Source: Campylobacterota bacterium (lineage in GTDB: Bacteria > Campylobacterota > Campylobacteria > Campylobacterales > SZUA-545). From it: a stretch of DNA of 8,071 nucleotides. The notes under the pieces are model-generated. The model saw only the letters and a program-made list of their open reading frames with translations. It was not told the origin of the DNA and searched no databases. The stretch is from the NCBI GenBank assembly GCA_030836705.1, contig JAUPLZ010000354.1:1-8071 (forward strand). Direction: 5' to 3'. Position 1 is the first letter of the stretch; each line of letters begins with the position of its first letter. A program made the position numbers and the translations under genes. Shown in pieces: positions 1 to 5,862 of the stretch.

Positions 1-15
1 ACGCTCTTCCGATCT
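1..15 (+). other. Residual Illumina sequencing adapter
   Basis: The first 15 bases, ACGCTCTTCCGATCT, are identical to the 3' end of the Illumina TruSeq read-1 adapter. The genuine insert therefore starts at about base 16. This marks a contig end that was not trimmed before assembly. Codons read from bases 1-15 are not biological, and the first gene must continue upstream in the real genome. Confidence 0.95.
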
Positions 16-17
16 GC

Positions 18-1811
18 CGTTTGTATGATGCGGTTGACTCCCCTGCTCTTTTTGAGAATTATCCTGAATTTAAAGATATTGATATTTCAGTAAATATCTC
101 CTCTGCCGGTCGTGGAATGAAGAGCGGTAGTTTTGATATAGCAAATAACCGTATTGAGGTTTTTGCAGATTCTAACAGGGATGCTATGCTTGTTTTACTG
201 CATGAACTTCAACACGCTATTCAAGCAAGAGAGGGTTTTGCTCTTGGCGCCTCTTATTATGGCGGAGATGGAGTTTTTGATATGGCGATTGCCCTTGAAG
301 AAAGATATTTGAACGAGAGCGGCAAAATTGATTATGAGGCGTTTAAAGCCGAAGGATTAGAGAGGGTTCCTAGATATTTTACTTCTTATAGTAAATTTCA
401 AACACTTTTTAAAAATAAAATCAATAGAGATGAAGCGATTTTATCAACTCCCATTGGTGAAGTAAAAATAAATATGCTCGGTGCTTTTAAGCACTTTAAA
501 GACAATACCCATAATGAAGATAGAATGAGATGGAGCGGCGGATTAATATCCGCCCTTGAAGATCCTCTGTTTGTTGTTCAGGAGACTTATGAAGGGAAGC
601 TTCAGAAAGTTTTTTACAAGCCTATGCGAGAGAAAAACAGAGATAAAGTTGTAAATTTAACAGGGTTTGTTTTAGATGATAAAGGTCGCTTGGTAAATAC
701 TACATTTTTTCCGGTGGCGGAGTATAAGCTAGAGAGATATATAAAGAGCAGAGAAGAAGATTTATTATATTTTAAGCACGCTGGTTCACGCTTAGAGCGT
801 GTGACTCCAGCAGTCGTTGCCGACTCAGGAAAAACGCGTGCTAGTGATGACATTATATCGAAAGATAGTTTGGATGTCAAGGGAATTGATAAAAAGAGCA
901 GAGAAAAGAACTTTAAAGAGTGGTTCGGCGATAGCAAAGTCGTTGATGAGCGTGGTGAGCCGTTAGTGGTTTATCATGGGACGAGTGCGGATTTTAGTGA
1001 GTTTCAGTTGAAGTTTCAAACAAAAGGCACTAAATCAGCTTTAGGAAAATTAGGTTTTTTCTTTTCCTCTGATGCTGATTTAGCAAGTGATTTTTCAAAA
1101 AACAAATGGGATAGCGCTAAGAGTAAATACAAAAAAAATGCAAATGTGCTGCCTGTTTATTTGAGCCTTAAAAATCCACACTATATGTCCGTCACAGAAT
1201 TTGTCCAAAGTGGCAATATAAGGAATGCCGAAGATAATATGAGCAACTATTTAAAAGAGCTGGGGCATGATGGAATAATAATAAATTATGCGGACGAGTG
1301 GGAACAAAAATATTTTAATCAAAGTGGGGAATTTACTACACAACAGTATGTGGTATTTGAATCCTCTCAAATAAAATCAATTCACAACAGGGGGACCTTT
1401 TGCCATGATAATCCGAATATTTTGGAGAGAAATGAGCTTGGGTTAAATCAGATAGAGCAGATTCTCTCTATAATCCCCTACGGGATGGATACAAATAGTG
1501 TAAAAGAGTATTTGGATTTCAACGGGCTCTCCCCTGCTCTTTTGGCTGAAACGAAATATCATGATGTTTTATTAGGGGAGAGATTTATTTCTCTTTTGGA
1601 TATCAATACAAAAGATGGGCTTGAGGCGACGGCATATTATAATGCCGGCGGTGAGCGTGAGAGTCGGGAAATTGAGGCGATATATCGCAGTGAGTGTGAA
1701 TCAATCGTCACACTTGCCGATAGTGCGCCGGTCGTGAGTTGTGATGAGCTGGCGGCGGCTGTTCGAGAGCTGGCGGATGGCAAGACTGTAAGTTCTTGCG
1801 AGGTTTGTTAA
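18..1811 (+). CDS. Polyvalent protein, C-terminal part (zincin / RNase-like / ADP-ribosyltransferase)
   Basis: This is the C-terminal end of a larger protein whose frame is open to the adapter junction; the TTG at 21 is an internal Leu codon, not a start. Residues are counted from base 21. Residues 2-18 match the conserved lead-in (D-x-P-x-L-F-x-x-Y-P) that precedes the zincin of phage and plasmid polyvalent proteins. HELQHAIQ at 61-68 is an HExxH zinc metallopeptidase motif followed by the usual EGFA. Residues about 141-251 (H158, H164, then F-V-V-Q-E, V-F-Y-K and a strand-rich tail) resemble the phage Barnase/EndoU/colicin/RelE-like RNase folds, less certainly. Residues about 297-470 match the ART-PolyVal family: FKEWFGDS, GEPLVVYHGT, GFFFSS, P-V-Y-L-x-L-K-N-P, DGIII, YVVFESSQIKS, then a degenerate N-R-G-T-F-x-x-x-N-P-N-I-L. 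Such proteins are thought to enter recipients with transferred DNA and modify host proteins or RNA. No terminator precedes the next promoter-like element, which overlaps the TAA stop. Confidence 0.85.
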   Translation, partial: RLYDAVDSPALFENYPEFKDIDISVNISSAGRGMKSGSFDIANNRIEVFADSNRDAMLVLLHELQHAIQAREGFALGASYYGGDGVFDMAIALEERYLNESGKIDYEAFKAEGLERVPRYFTSYSKFQTLFKNKINRDEAILSTPIGEVKINMLGAFKHFKDNTHNEDRMRWSGGLISALEDPLFVVQETYEGKLQKVFYKPMREKNRDKVVNLTGFVLDDKGRLVNTTFFPVAEYKLERYIKSREEDLLYFKHAGSRLERVTPAVVADSGKTRASDDIISKDSLDVKGIDKKSREKNFKEWFGDSKVVDERGEPLVVYHGTSADFSEFQLKFQTKGTKSALGKLGFFFSSDADLASDFSKNKWDSAKSKYKKNANVLPVYLSLKNPHYMSVTEFVQSGNIRNAEDNMSNYLKELGHDGIIINYADEWEQKYFNQSGEFTTQQYVVFESSQIKSIHNRGTFCHDNPNILERNELGLNQIEQILSIIPYGMDTNSVKEYLDFNGLSPALLAETKYHDVLLGERFISLLDINTKDGLEATAYYNAGGERESREIEAIYRSECESIVTLADSAPVVSCDELAAAVRELADGKTVSSCEVC

Positions 1812-1840
1812 GCTAGTTTTTATTATACTTTTATTATAAT
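1808..1840 (+). promoter_or_regulatory. 33-bp promoter-like element, copy 1
   Basis: This is the first of three copies of a composite element: TTAAG, N, T, NNN, TTTTATTATA, four variable bases, TATTATAAT. It ends in a perfect TATAAT at 1835-1840. The two TATTATA words lie 11 bases apart (1821 and 1832), one helical turn. There is no standard -35 hexamer. The TTAAG overlaps the stop codon of the upstream gene. No convincing ORF starts soon after, so if this copy is a promoter its product is probably a small RNA. Confidence 0.6.
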
Positions 1841-1851
1841 ATTAAAGTTGA

Positions 1852-1874
1852 TAAGCGAGCTGCTATCTCGCTTA
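1852..1874 (+). other. Hairpin (8-bp stem, 7-base loop)
   Basis: TAAGCGAG (1852-1859) pairs perfectly with CTCGCTTA (1867-1874). The bases after it (AGCGTTTTGT) hold only a short T run, so it would be a weak terminator for the upstream gene. It lies 12 bases after the -10 box of promoter-like copy 1, so it could instead form the 5' stem of the candidate small RNA. Confidence 0.45.
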
Positions 1875-1938
1875 AGCGTTTTGTAAGTTTGGTGCTAAGC
1901 AAGTTATTTGATTTATTATTGTTTAAGTTTTATGTTTG

Positions 1939-1980
1939 CCTCTATTTTATGAGTTTGTCTCGTAAAATAGAGGGGTTTTA
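1939..1980 (+). terminator. Strong hairpin with short T run, probable intrinsic terminator
   Basis: Bases 1939-1953 pair with 1959-1973 in a 15-bp stem with a single G-U wobble and a 5-base TTTGT loop. The stem base is CCTC/GAGG. It is followed by GGTTTTA, a short but usable U tract. This is the most stable inverted repeat I find in the window. It could end the candidate small RNA or read-through from the polyvalent gene. Confidence 0.5.
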
Positions 1981-2158
1981 TACCTTATTTGAATTGTTAA
2001 AAGTTAAAAAAATAGTGCATCTCTGCGCTAGAAAGCTCGTTTTATATCTTATACCCCAAGGGTACTTCCTGCGGGGCGTTTGAAATGTTAAAAGCATAGC
2101 CCTGATAACCAACGGCTCATATCATTATGCTTTATATCTCAATTGAATTGTTTTTTTG
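1981..2158 (+). other. Non-coding stretch with alternative hairpins and a T7 run
   Basis: I see no gene here. TACCC-CAA-GGGTA (2052-2064) and CCCC/GGGG (2054-2057 with 2073-2076) use the same bases and exclude each other. A larger imperfect hairpin follows: AAAGCATA (2091-2098) pairs with TATGCTTT (2126-2133), and TGATA (2103-2107) with TATCA (2120-2124). The small inverted repeat CAATTGAATTG (2140-2150) runs straight into seven T bases (2151-2157). The last two could act as a terminator before promoter-like copy 2. Nothing identifies a known riboswitch. Confidence 0.35.
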
Positions 2159-2191
2159 TTAAGGTTTATTTTATTATAAACATATTATAAT
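2159..2191 (+). promoter_or_regulatory. 33-bp promoter-like element, copy 2, for the unknown gene at 2220
   Basis: This is the second copy of the TTAAG / TTTTATTATA / TATTATAAT element, with the same spacing as copy 1. The TATAAT is at 2186-2191 and the TATTATA words start at 2172 and 2183, again 11 bases apart. The distance from TATAAT to the ATG at 2220 is 28 bases. That leaves room for a 5' leader of about 20 bases holding the AAGGA ribosome binding site at 2209-2213. Confidence 0.7.
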
Positions 2192-2219
2192 TTATTGAAA
2201 ATATGGTTAAGGATTTTAC

Positions 2220-3350
2220 ATGGGCGGTTCAAAAAAAATAGATGTTGAGTTTCAATCCATTTGGGATGGCGGAACAGAAGTTATTGTTCCTGCTATTTTA
2301 GATTTGGAAACCGGGAGATTAGTTTATATTGAAAATTGGTTTGAGCCTGAAGGTGCTCAAGAGTTGGACTCAAACTCTGTTATCTTAAAAATGGGCGGGA
2401 TGACTGCGGTGTATGATTTAGTCGTCCGCGGGGATAGTTATTTTGTCCCTGAAAAAGATTTAGAAAAAATAAAGGCTTTTTTTAATAATAATATAGATTT
2501 GACAAAATTTAAAACAAGGGCTGAATTAGAGATTGATGCCTCAAGACTTCGTGAGAAGCTTGGTTCTGATTGCTCGAATTTCAAGTTTGATTTTGATGGT
2601 TCCGCGTTTTATAATCTCTCCTTTGAGAGTAAATTGCCAATAAATAATATTTTAGCGGTTATGGGTACGATTCCTGATTCTCATGTGATGATGAGGAATT
2701 TGGTTTCTTTGGAAACTGCTGCTAAAGAAAAGAGTGACGCAGGAGAAAATTCAAGATATGATTTGTTTATTGAAAAATGCAAAGAGGTTTGTGATGCTTA
2801 CGGCATTACGCTTGATCAATATTTTAAAATAACCTGTGCTCAAAATAGTATTGATTTTAATAATGGTGTAAAATTCAATATGATACATGATTGGGTGGAA
2901 AATGAGAAGTTTATTGAGCAATATAAGAGCGCTAAAAGTGATGTTGTTTTTCAAGAACAAAATGAAGAAGATAAGATAGTTGTTGTGGATGAAAAAATAA
3001 ATGAGAAGCTGAGAGATATGGCAAAAATTTCCGCTCTCGGAACATATCTTTCATCAAATATTAATAATGTAGATGATTATGAAAAGTTTATGAAGCTTGA
3101 AAGTCTCGATGGGACCGACTTAGAGATATGGGAGCCGTTTGAAAATCACTACTTAGAGGAGATTCAAGAATTAGTTGAGCAGGAGTTTTCTGCAACTCTT
3201 CATAGTTATATGAAGGTTGCGGAGATTGTTAGAGCAGCGGAAGAGTTAGAAAATTTGGCGGCGGGAGCGGGCGACGCTGATAAAGATGCGGTTGCAAAAA
3301 ATTTGCGTGAGCTGGGTGGTGATAAATCAACAAATAAGGATTTGGTATGA
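2220..3350 (+). CDS. Protein of unknown function, likely conjugative-element cargo
   Basis: I do not recognise this 376-residue protein. The start is supported by AAGGA six bases upstream of the ATG and by promoter-like copy 2. It looks soluble and acidic, with no signal peptide or membrane segment. Residues about 1-80 are rich in strands and turns (VPAILDLETGRLVYIENW, MGGMTAVYDLVVRGDSYFVP). The middle and C-terminal parts look mostly helical. A Gly/Ala-rich hinge at about 348-353 precedes a C-terminal tail in which residues 356-370 match a motif also found near the C-terminus of the upstream polyvalent protein (D-x-[LV]-A-x-x-[VL]-R-E-L-x-x-x-K-[ST]). The shared tail and shared promoter element suggest one programme with the polyvalent protein and the pilus genes, perhaps as a transferred effector. 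That role is inference. The stop overlaps the ATG of a 16-codon ORF (ATGA). Confidence 0.85.
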   Translation: MGGSKKIDVEFQSIWDGGTEVIVPAILDLETGRLVYIENWFEPEGAQELDSNSVILKMGGMTAVYDLVVRGDSYFVPEKDLEKIKAFFNNNIDLTKFKTRAELEIDASRLREKLGSDCSNFKFDFDGSAFYNLSFESKLPINNILAVMGTIPDSHVMMRNLVSLETAAKEKSDAGENSRYDLFIEKCKEVCDAYGITLDQYFKITCAQNSIDFNNGVKFNMIHDWVENEKFIEQYKSAKSDVVFQEQNEEDKIVVVDEKINEKLRDMAKISALGTYLSSNINNVDDYEKFMKLESLDGTDLEIWEPFENHYLEEIQELVEQEFSATLHSYMKVAEIVRAAEELENLAAGAGDADKDAVAKNLRELGGDKSTNKDLV

Positions 3351-3397
3351 AAACAAATATGTCAGGCTCTCAAACTCCTTCCCTTTCGCAGGGGTGA
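3347..3397 (+). CDS. Possible 16-codon ORF coupled to the unknown gene
   Basis: An ATG at 3347 overlaps the TGA of the upstream gene in an ATGA arrangement, the same junction type used between the pilus genes downstream. It would encode MKTNMSGSQTPSLSQG and stop at 3395-3397. It could be a real micropeptide, the stub of a deleted downstream gene, or chance. The sequence after it contains an imperfect hairpin. Confidence 0.2.
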   Translation: MKTNMSGSQTPSLSQG

Positions 3398-3398
3398 G
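3375..3398 (+). repeat. Imperfect hairpin after the unknown gene
   Basis: CCCT (3381-3384) pairs with AGGG (3390-3393) around a TTCGC loop, and CTC (3375-3377) with GAG (3396-3398) below it. No T run follows, so it is a poor intrinsic terminator. The TTTCGCAGG core recalls small dispersed hairpin repeats seen in many bacterial genomes, but I cannot test copy number here. Confidence 0.3.
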
Positions 3399-3415
3399 CA
3401 GGAATACCTTATTGC

Positions 3416-3448
3416 TTAAGTTTAGTTTTATTATAAATTTATTATAAT
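3416..3448 (+). promoter_or_regulatory. 33-bp promoter-like element, copy 3, upstream of the pilus operon
   Basis: This is the third copy of the TTAAG / TTTTATTATA / TATTATAAT element with identical spacing. The TATAAT is at 3443-3448 and the TATTATA words start at 3429 and 3440. There are 26 bases between TATAAT and the leader-ORF ATG at 3475, close to the 28 bases of copy 2. This suggests that both were built on the same leader geometry, and that the pilus operon transcript starts near 3455. Confidence 0.7.
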
Positions 3449-3474
3449 GCCTATTATGAAGTAGGAGAATGTTT

Positions 3475-3507
3475 ATGACTGAAAAAGAAGTTGAATATGA
3501 TAAATAA
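3475..3507 (+). CDS. Short leader ORF overlapping the secretin start
   Basis: This 10-codon ORF, MTEKEVEYDK, has the strongest Shine-Dalgarno of the region (AGGAG at 3463-3467, seven bases before the ATG). It runs out of frame across the secretin ATG at 3497 and stops at 3505-3507. The secretin start itself has only a weak AAGAAG site. Ribosomes ending the leader could reinitiate at 3497, so the leader may set secretin output by translational coupling. An in-frame ATG at 3469 lies too close to the AGGAG to be preferred. The peptide shows no known motif. Confidence 0.4.
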   Translation: MTEKEVEYDK

Positions 3508-5221
3508 AAAAACCACAGGTTTTATAATTATAGCAATAAGCATCTTAACGGGTTGCACAGGAACAGCCAACGCGGTTAATAAAAAAAATGATTATGAATC
3601 TCAAAAACCTAATTACATAGAAGAGATTAACAATAAAATAGAAAACAACCAGCCAAAGGAAAGATATTTTAATATAAATATTGGAGATTCTGCTAAGATA
3701 ATATTTGAAAGACTGTCATATCTTGATGGCAATGTATATATCTTGGACACGAATGATTTTAGAGCAACTTTTTCAGCACCCGGCATAAAATCGCTTGATG
3801 ATACTAAAAATTATTTTAAAGTTAATGATATTACCGTTGAAAGTACAAAAACACTAAACACCAAATATGTGAAGATCTCTTTTTCTAAGACGAGCTTAGG
3901 CAATATTGAAAAGAAACTATCTGCCATTAAGGTTAAAGCATCGGGCAGTATTCCCGTGAATGCAATTTTACAAGATATTGCCTCTAGGGCAAAATTATCA
4001 ATAGTATATACCGACAAAAGCGCAAAAAATATTGCTTTGATTACAAAAAATATAGAACTTGATACAGATGGGCTTGGAGCAATAAAGCAGATAGTTAATT
4101 CTTCGGATTTGGATTTTAAAATTGCTGAAAACAATATTGAAGTCTCATATTTTAAAACAGAGACTTTAAACTTGGATATTTTTGCGAGAGACAGAAATAT
4201 TATCAATAATATATCCAACAACTCTTCCTCTTCTTCACAAGGTGCGGGCAGTTCTTCTAACAGCACTGCTTCTAGCAGCACCGGCAGCGGAGCGGGGATG
4301 AGTCAATCAGGCGGTTCAAGTTCTTCATCGGATGGGAAAAATCTTGAAGTAAAATACATAACCGGCCTTGTTAAAGAGCTTGAGACATCGGTTGAATCGC
4401 TTTTATCTGAGCATGGAAGTTTTAAATTAATGCCGAGCGCAGGGCAAATAGTCATTAGAGATAAAGCGGAAAATGTAAAAAATATACAAAAAGCAATTAA
4501 TAATTTTAATTCTCAATTTAAAGACACAATTGAAGTTAGATTGACTTTTTATAAAGTAACAACAAATAAAGCTGATAAAAGAGGCTTAGATTTCAGGAGT
4601 CTGAATGGAAGAATTGCCGCTTCTGCAAGCGGAATGACGAACTTTGCAACATCCGGCAATGTTGCATCTATTTTTGGGCTAGAATATAACTCGCCTTCAA
4701 CAACTGCATTATTTAATTTGTTAAGTGAGTTCGGAACAACGGAAGTTGTCAATCCGATTGAAGTCGTAACGCAGTCAAATATGTTAAAAACACTTAAAAT
4801 CGCAAACAACTACGGATACATAGCTTCTATTAGCTCAACCGCAAATACGACAACCGGCACGACCGCCTCAATTACACCAAGCTCTGTTCCAGACGGAATG
4901 TTCTTTTCACTGCTAGCAAAGCCAATTGACAACAATCATATTGCAGTTGATATCTATGCAACAAACAACTCTTTTGTAAAATTCAACACCGCTTCTGCAT
5001 TTGGCAGCACTGTACAAACACCGGACACAAGTGAACAGTCGATAGACGGATATCATCAGCTTCAAATTGGCACTCCGCAGGTTTTAGTGTCTCACAAGTA
5101 CGAAGAGAGTACATCTGGCAAAGCCGGACTTCCTGTTGAATTTCTGCACTCTTTAGGCTACAAAGAAGATAGCTCCAAGGACACTTATATAGTTATTGCT
5201 TTAGAGGCAAGAGTAAGATGA
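3497..5221 (+). CDS. pilN: Type IVb pilus lipoprotein secretin (PilN/BfpB-like)
   Basis: This gene encodes the outer-membrane channel through which the pilus is extruded. I chose ATG 3497 rather than TTG 3491. The start gives a clean lipoprotein signal: basic N-terminus, hydrophobic stretch at 9-17 and lipobox LTGC, with lipidated Cys20. Residues about 146-223 look like a secretin/TonB short N-terminal domain (A-I-L-Q-D-I-A-S-R-A-K-L-S-I-V-Y). A long Ser/Gly/Asn-rich linker occupies about 241-279. A ring-forming N-domain follows at about 282-340, ending in I-V-I-R-D-K-A-E-N-V-K-N-I. The beta-rich C-terminal part (about 343-574) carries the S-x-L-A-K-P-I-D-N-N-H-I-A-V-D-I motif typical of secretin cores. 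The 574-residue length fits R64 PilN/BfpB-type secretins. Its stop overlaps the next ATG (ATGA), so the operon is translationally coupled. The family is well supported; the symbol rests on gene order. Confidence 0.85.
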   Translation: MINKKTTGFIIIAISILTGCTGTANAVNKKNDYESQKPNYIEEINNKIENNQPKERYFNINIGDSAKIIFERLSYLDGNVYILDTNDFRATFSAPGIKSLDDTKNYFKVNDITVESTKTLNTKYVKISFSKTSLGNIEKKLSAIKVKASGSIPVNAILQDIASRAKLSIVYTDKSAKNIALITKNIELDTDGLGAIKQIVNSSDLDFKIAENNIEVSYFKTETLNLDIFARDRNIINNISNNSSSSSQGAGSSSNSTASSSTGSGAGMSQSGGSSSSSDGKNLEVKYITGLVKELETSVESLLSEHGSFKLMPSAGQIVIRDKAENVKNIQKAINNFNSQFKDTIEVRLTFYKVTTNKADKRGLDFRSLNGRIAASASGMTNFATSGNVASIFGLEYNSPSTTALFNLLSEFGTTEVVNPIEVVTQSNMLKTLKIANNYGYIASISSTANTTTGTTASITPSSVPDGMFFSLLAKPIDNNHIAVDIYATNNSFVKFNTASAFGSTVQTPDTSEQSIDGYHQLQIGTPQVLVSHKYEESTSGKAGLPVEFLHSLGYKEDSSKDTYIVIALEARVR

Positions 5222-5862
5222 TTTTTATAGTTGCGAATACTAGACTTACTTCCGCAAGAGTATTTCAAATCAAGCCCAAAGCGGTAAAAACAATAAGCTA
5301 CAGAGGTTTATATTATGAGTATTTACAGCAAAAAGCAGCATACTCGCTTGAGTTCTTTTTTGCACAGGTACAAGAAATCGCGGGCAATTATGAAATGGTA
5401 TTTGTTCAATCGCAAGATGGCTCAAAGTGGGCGGGGTGCTTTTTATATAAGGATAGAAAGAGTGTTATTATTGATAATGATGTTTTTGAAGAACATCTAA
5501 AAAGATATTACTATGCAAGCAGCGGAAAAATTGCAATCGTGAACAACATTGTTAATCTTAAGCTCGAAGGGATAGATTTTGTTTCAGTTGAAAAAGTAAA
5601 CAAACTTATAAACCCAAAAGAGCAAAAAAAACAACTTATAAAAAATACGGCAATGCTCTCATTTGCGTCTTTATTTTGGATTGCAAGCAATGTTTACAAT
5701 AATTACACACTCGAAGAGGCAAGTGTTTTGCAGACACAAATCAGTAGTACCAATCAAGAAGCTTATGAGAATTTAAAATACAATAAAAGCGTTTCTGTTC
5801 CGGGGAAAAAAGAACAGGAAGTTATGTTCCAAGAGGAGCTTGCTAAGGTAATGAAGCAATGA
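5218..5862 (+). CDS. Inner-membrane pilus assembly protein with cytoplasmic N-domain (PilO-like, short)
   Basis: This 214-residue protein has a cytoplasmic domain of about 140 residues, one membrane segment at about 144-161 (AMLSFASLFWIASNVY) and a short, probably coiled, periplasmic tail. It sits between a secretin and a PilP-like gene, where R64-type operons carry pilO, whose product has an N-terminal domain, a membrane segment and a longer periplasmic part (about 430 residues). Here that role may be split between this protein and the next one. The N-terminal part could be an accessory domain analogous to PilM/BfpC, but I see no conserved nucleotide-binding motif. It starts at ATGA over the secretin stop and ends in another ATGA, so expression is coupled on both sides. 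Assignment to the PilO group rests on topology and position. Confidence 0.65.
   Translation: MIFIVANTRLTSARVFQIKPKAVKTISYRGLYYEYLQQKAAYSLEFFFAQVQEIAGNYEMVFVQSQDGSKWAGCFLYKDRKSVIIDNDVFEEHLKRYYYASSGKIAIVNNIVNLKLEGIDFVSVEKVNKLINPKEQKKQLIKNTAMLSFASLFWIASNVYNNYTLEEASVLQTQISSTNQEAYENLKYNKSVSVPGKKEQEVMFQEELAKVMKQ

Larger units (their letters stand above)
1847..1982 (+). ncRNA. Candidate small RNA of about 135 nt
   Basis: This is an inferred transcript. It would start 6-8 bases after the TATAAT at 1835-1840 and end just after a strong hairpin at 1939-1973 that is followed by GGTTTTA. It also contains a second hairpin at 1852-1874 (8-bp stem, TAAGCGAG against CTCGCTTA, 7-base loop). The 64-codon TTG-initiated frame running through it has no ribosome binding site, and the hairpins argue against coding. 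I do not recognise a known RNA family. Alternatives are a 3' UTR of the upstream gene or a leader of the downstream gene. Confidence 0.35.

Noticed and set aside
614..937. Reverse-strand frame of 107 codons inside the polyvalent gene
   Set aside because: It lies wholly within a well-supported gene on the other strand. No plausible domain is visible.
1641..1655. ATATTATAATGCC inside the polyvalent gene, like the tail of the 33-bp element
   Set aside because: The upstream TATTATA and TTAAG parts are missing and the site is within coding sequence.
1677..1688. Perfect 12-base palindrome GCGATATATCGC
   Set aside because: It is within a coding region, single copy in the window, and of a length expected by chance now and then.
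1889..2083. 64-codon frame starting at TTG in the intergenic stretch
   Set aside because: It has no ribosome binding site, a poor composition, and runs through the 15-bp hairpin at 1939-1973. A structured RNA explains the region better.
1981..2219. Replication origin or CRISPR array
   Set aside because: There are no tandem iterons and no regularly spaced repeats; the only repeat is the promoter-like element.
3811..4281. Reverse-strand frame of 156 codons inside the secretin gene
   Set aside because: It is an antisense shadow. Its low-complexity Glu/Leu start comes from the Ser-rich linker of the secretin read backwards.
5315..5500. 61-codon forward frame inside the PilO-like gene
   Set aside because: It is out of frame with a coupled operon gene and has no ribosome site; chance overlap.
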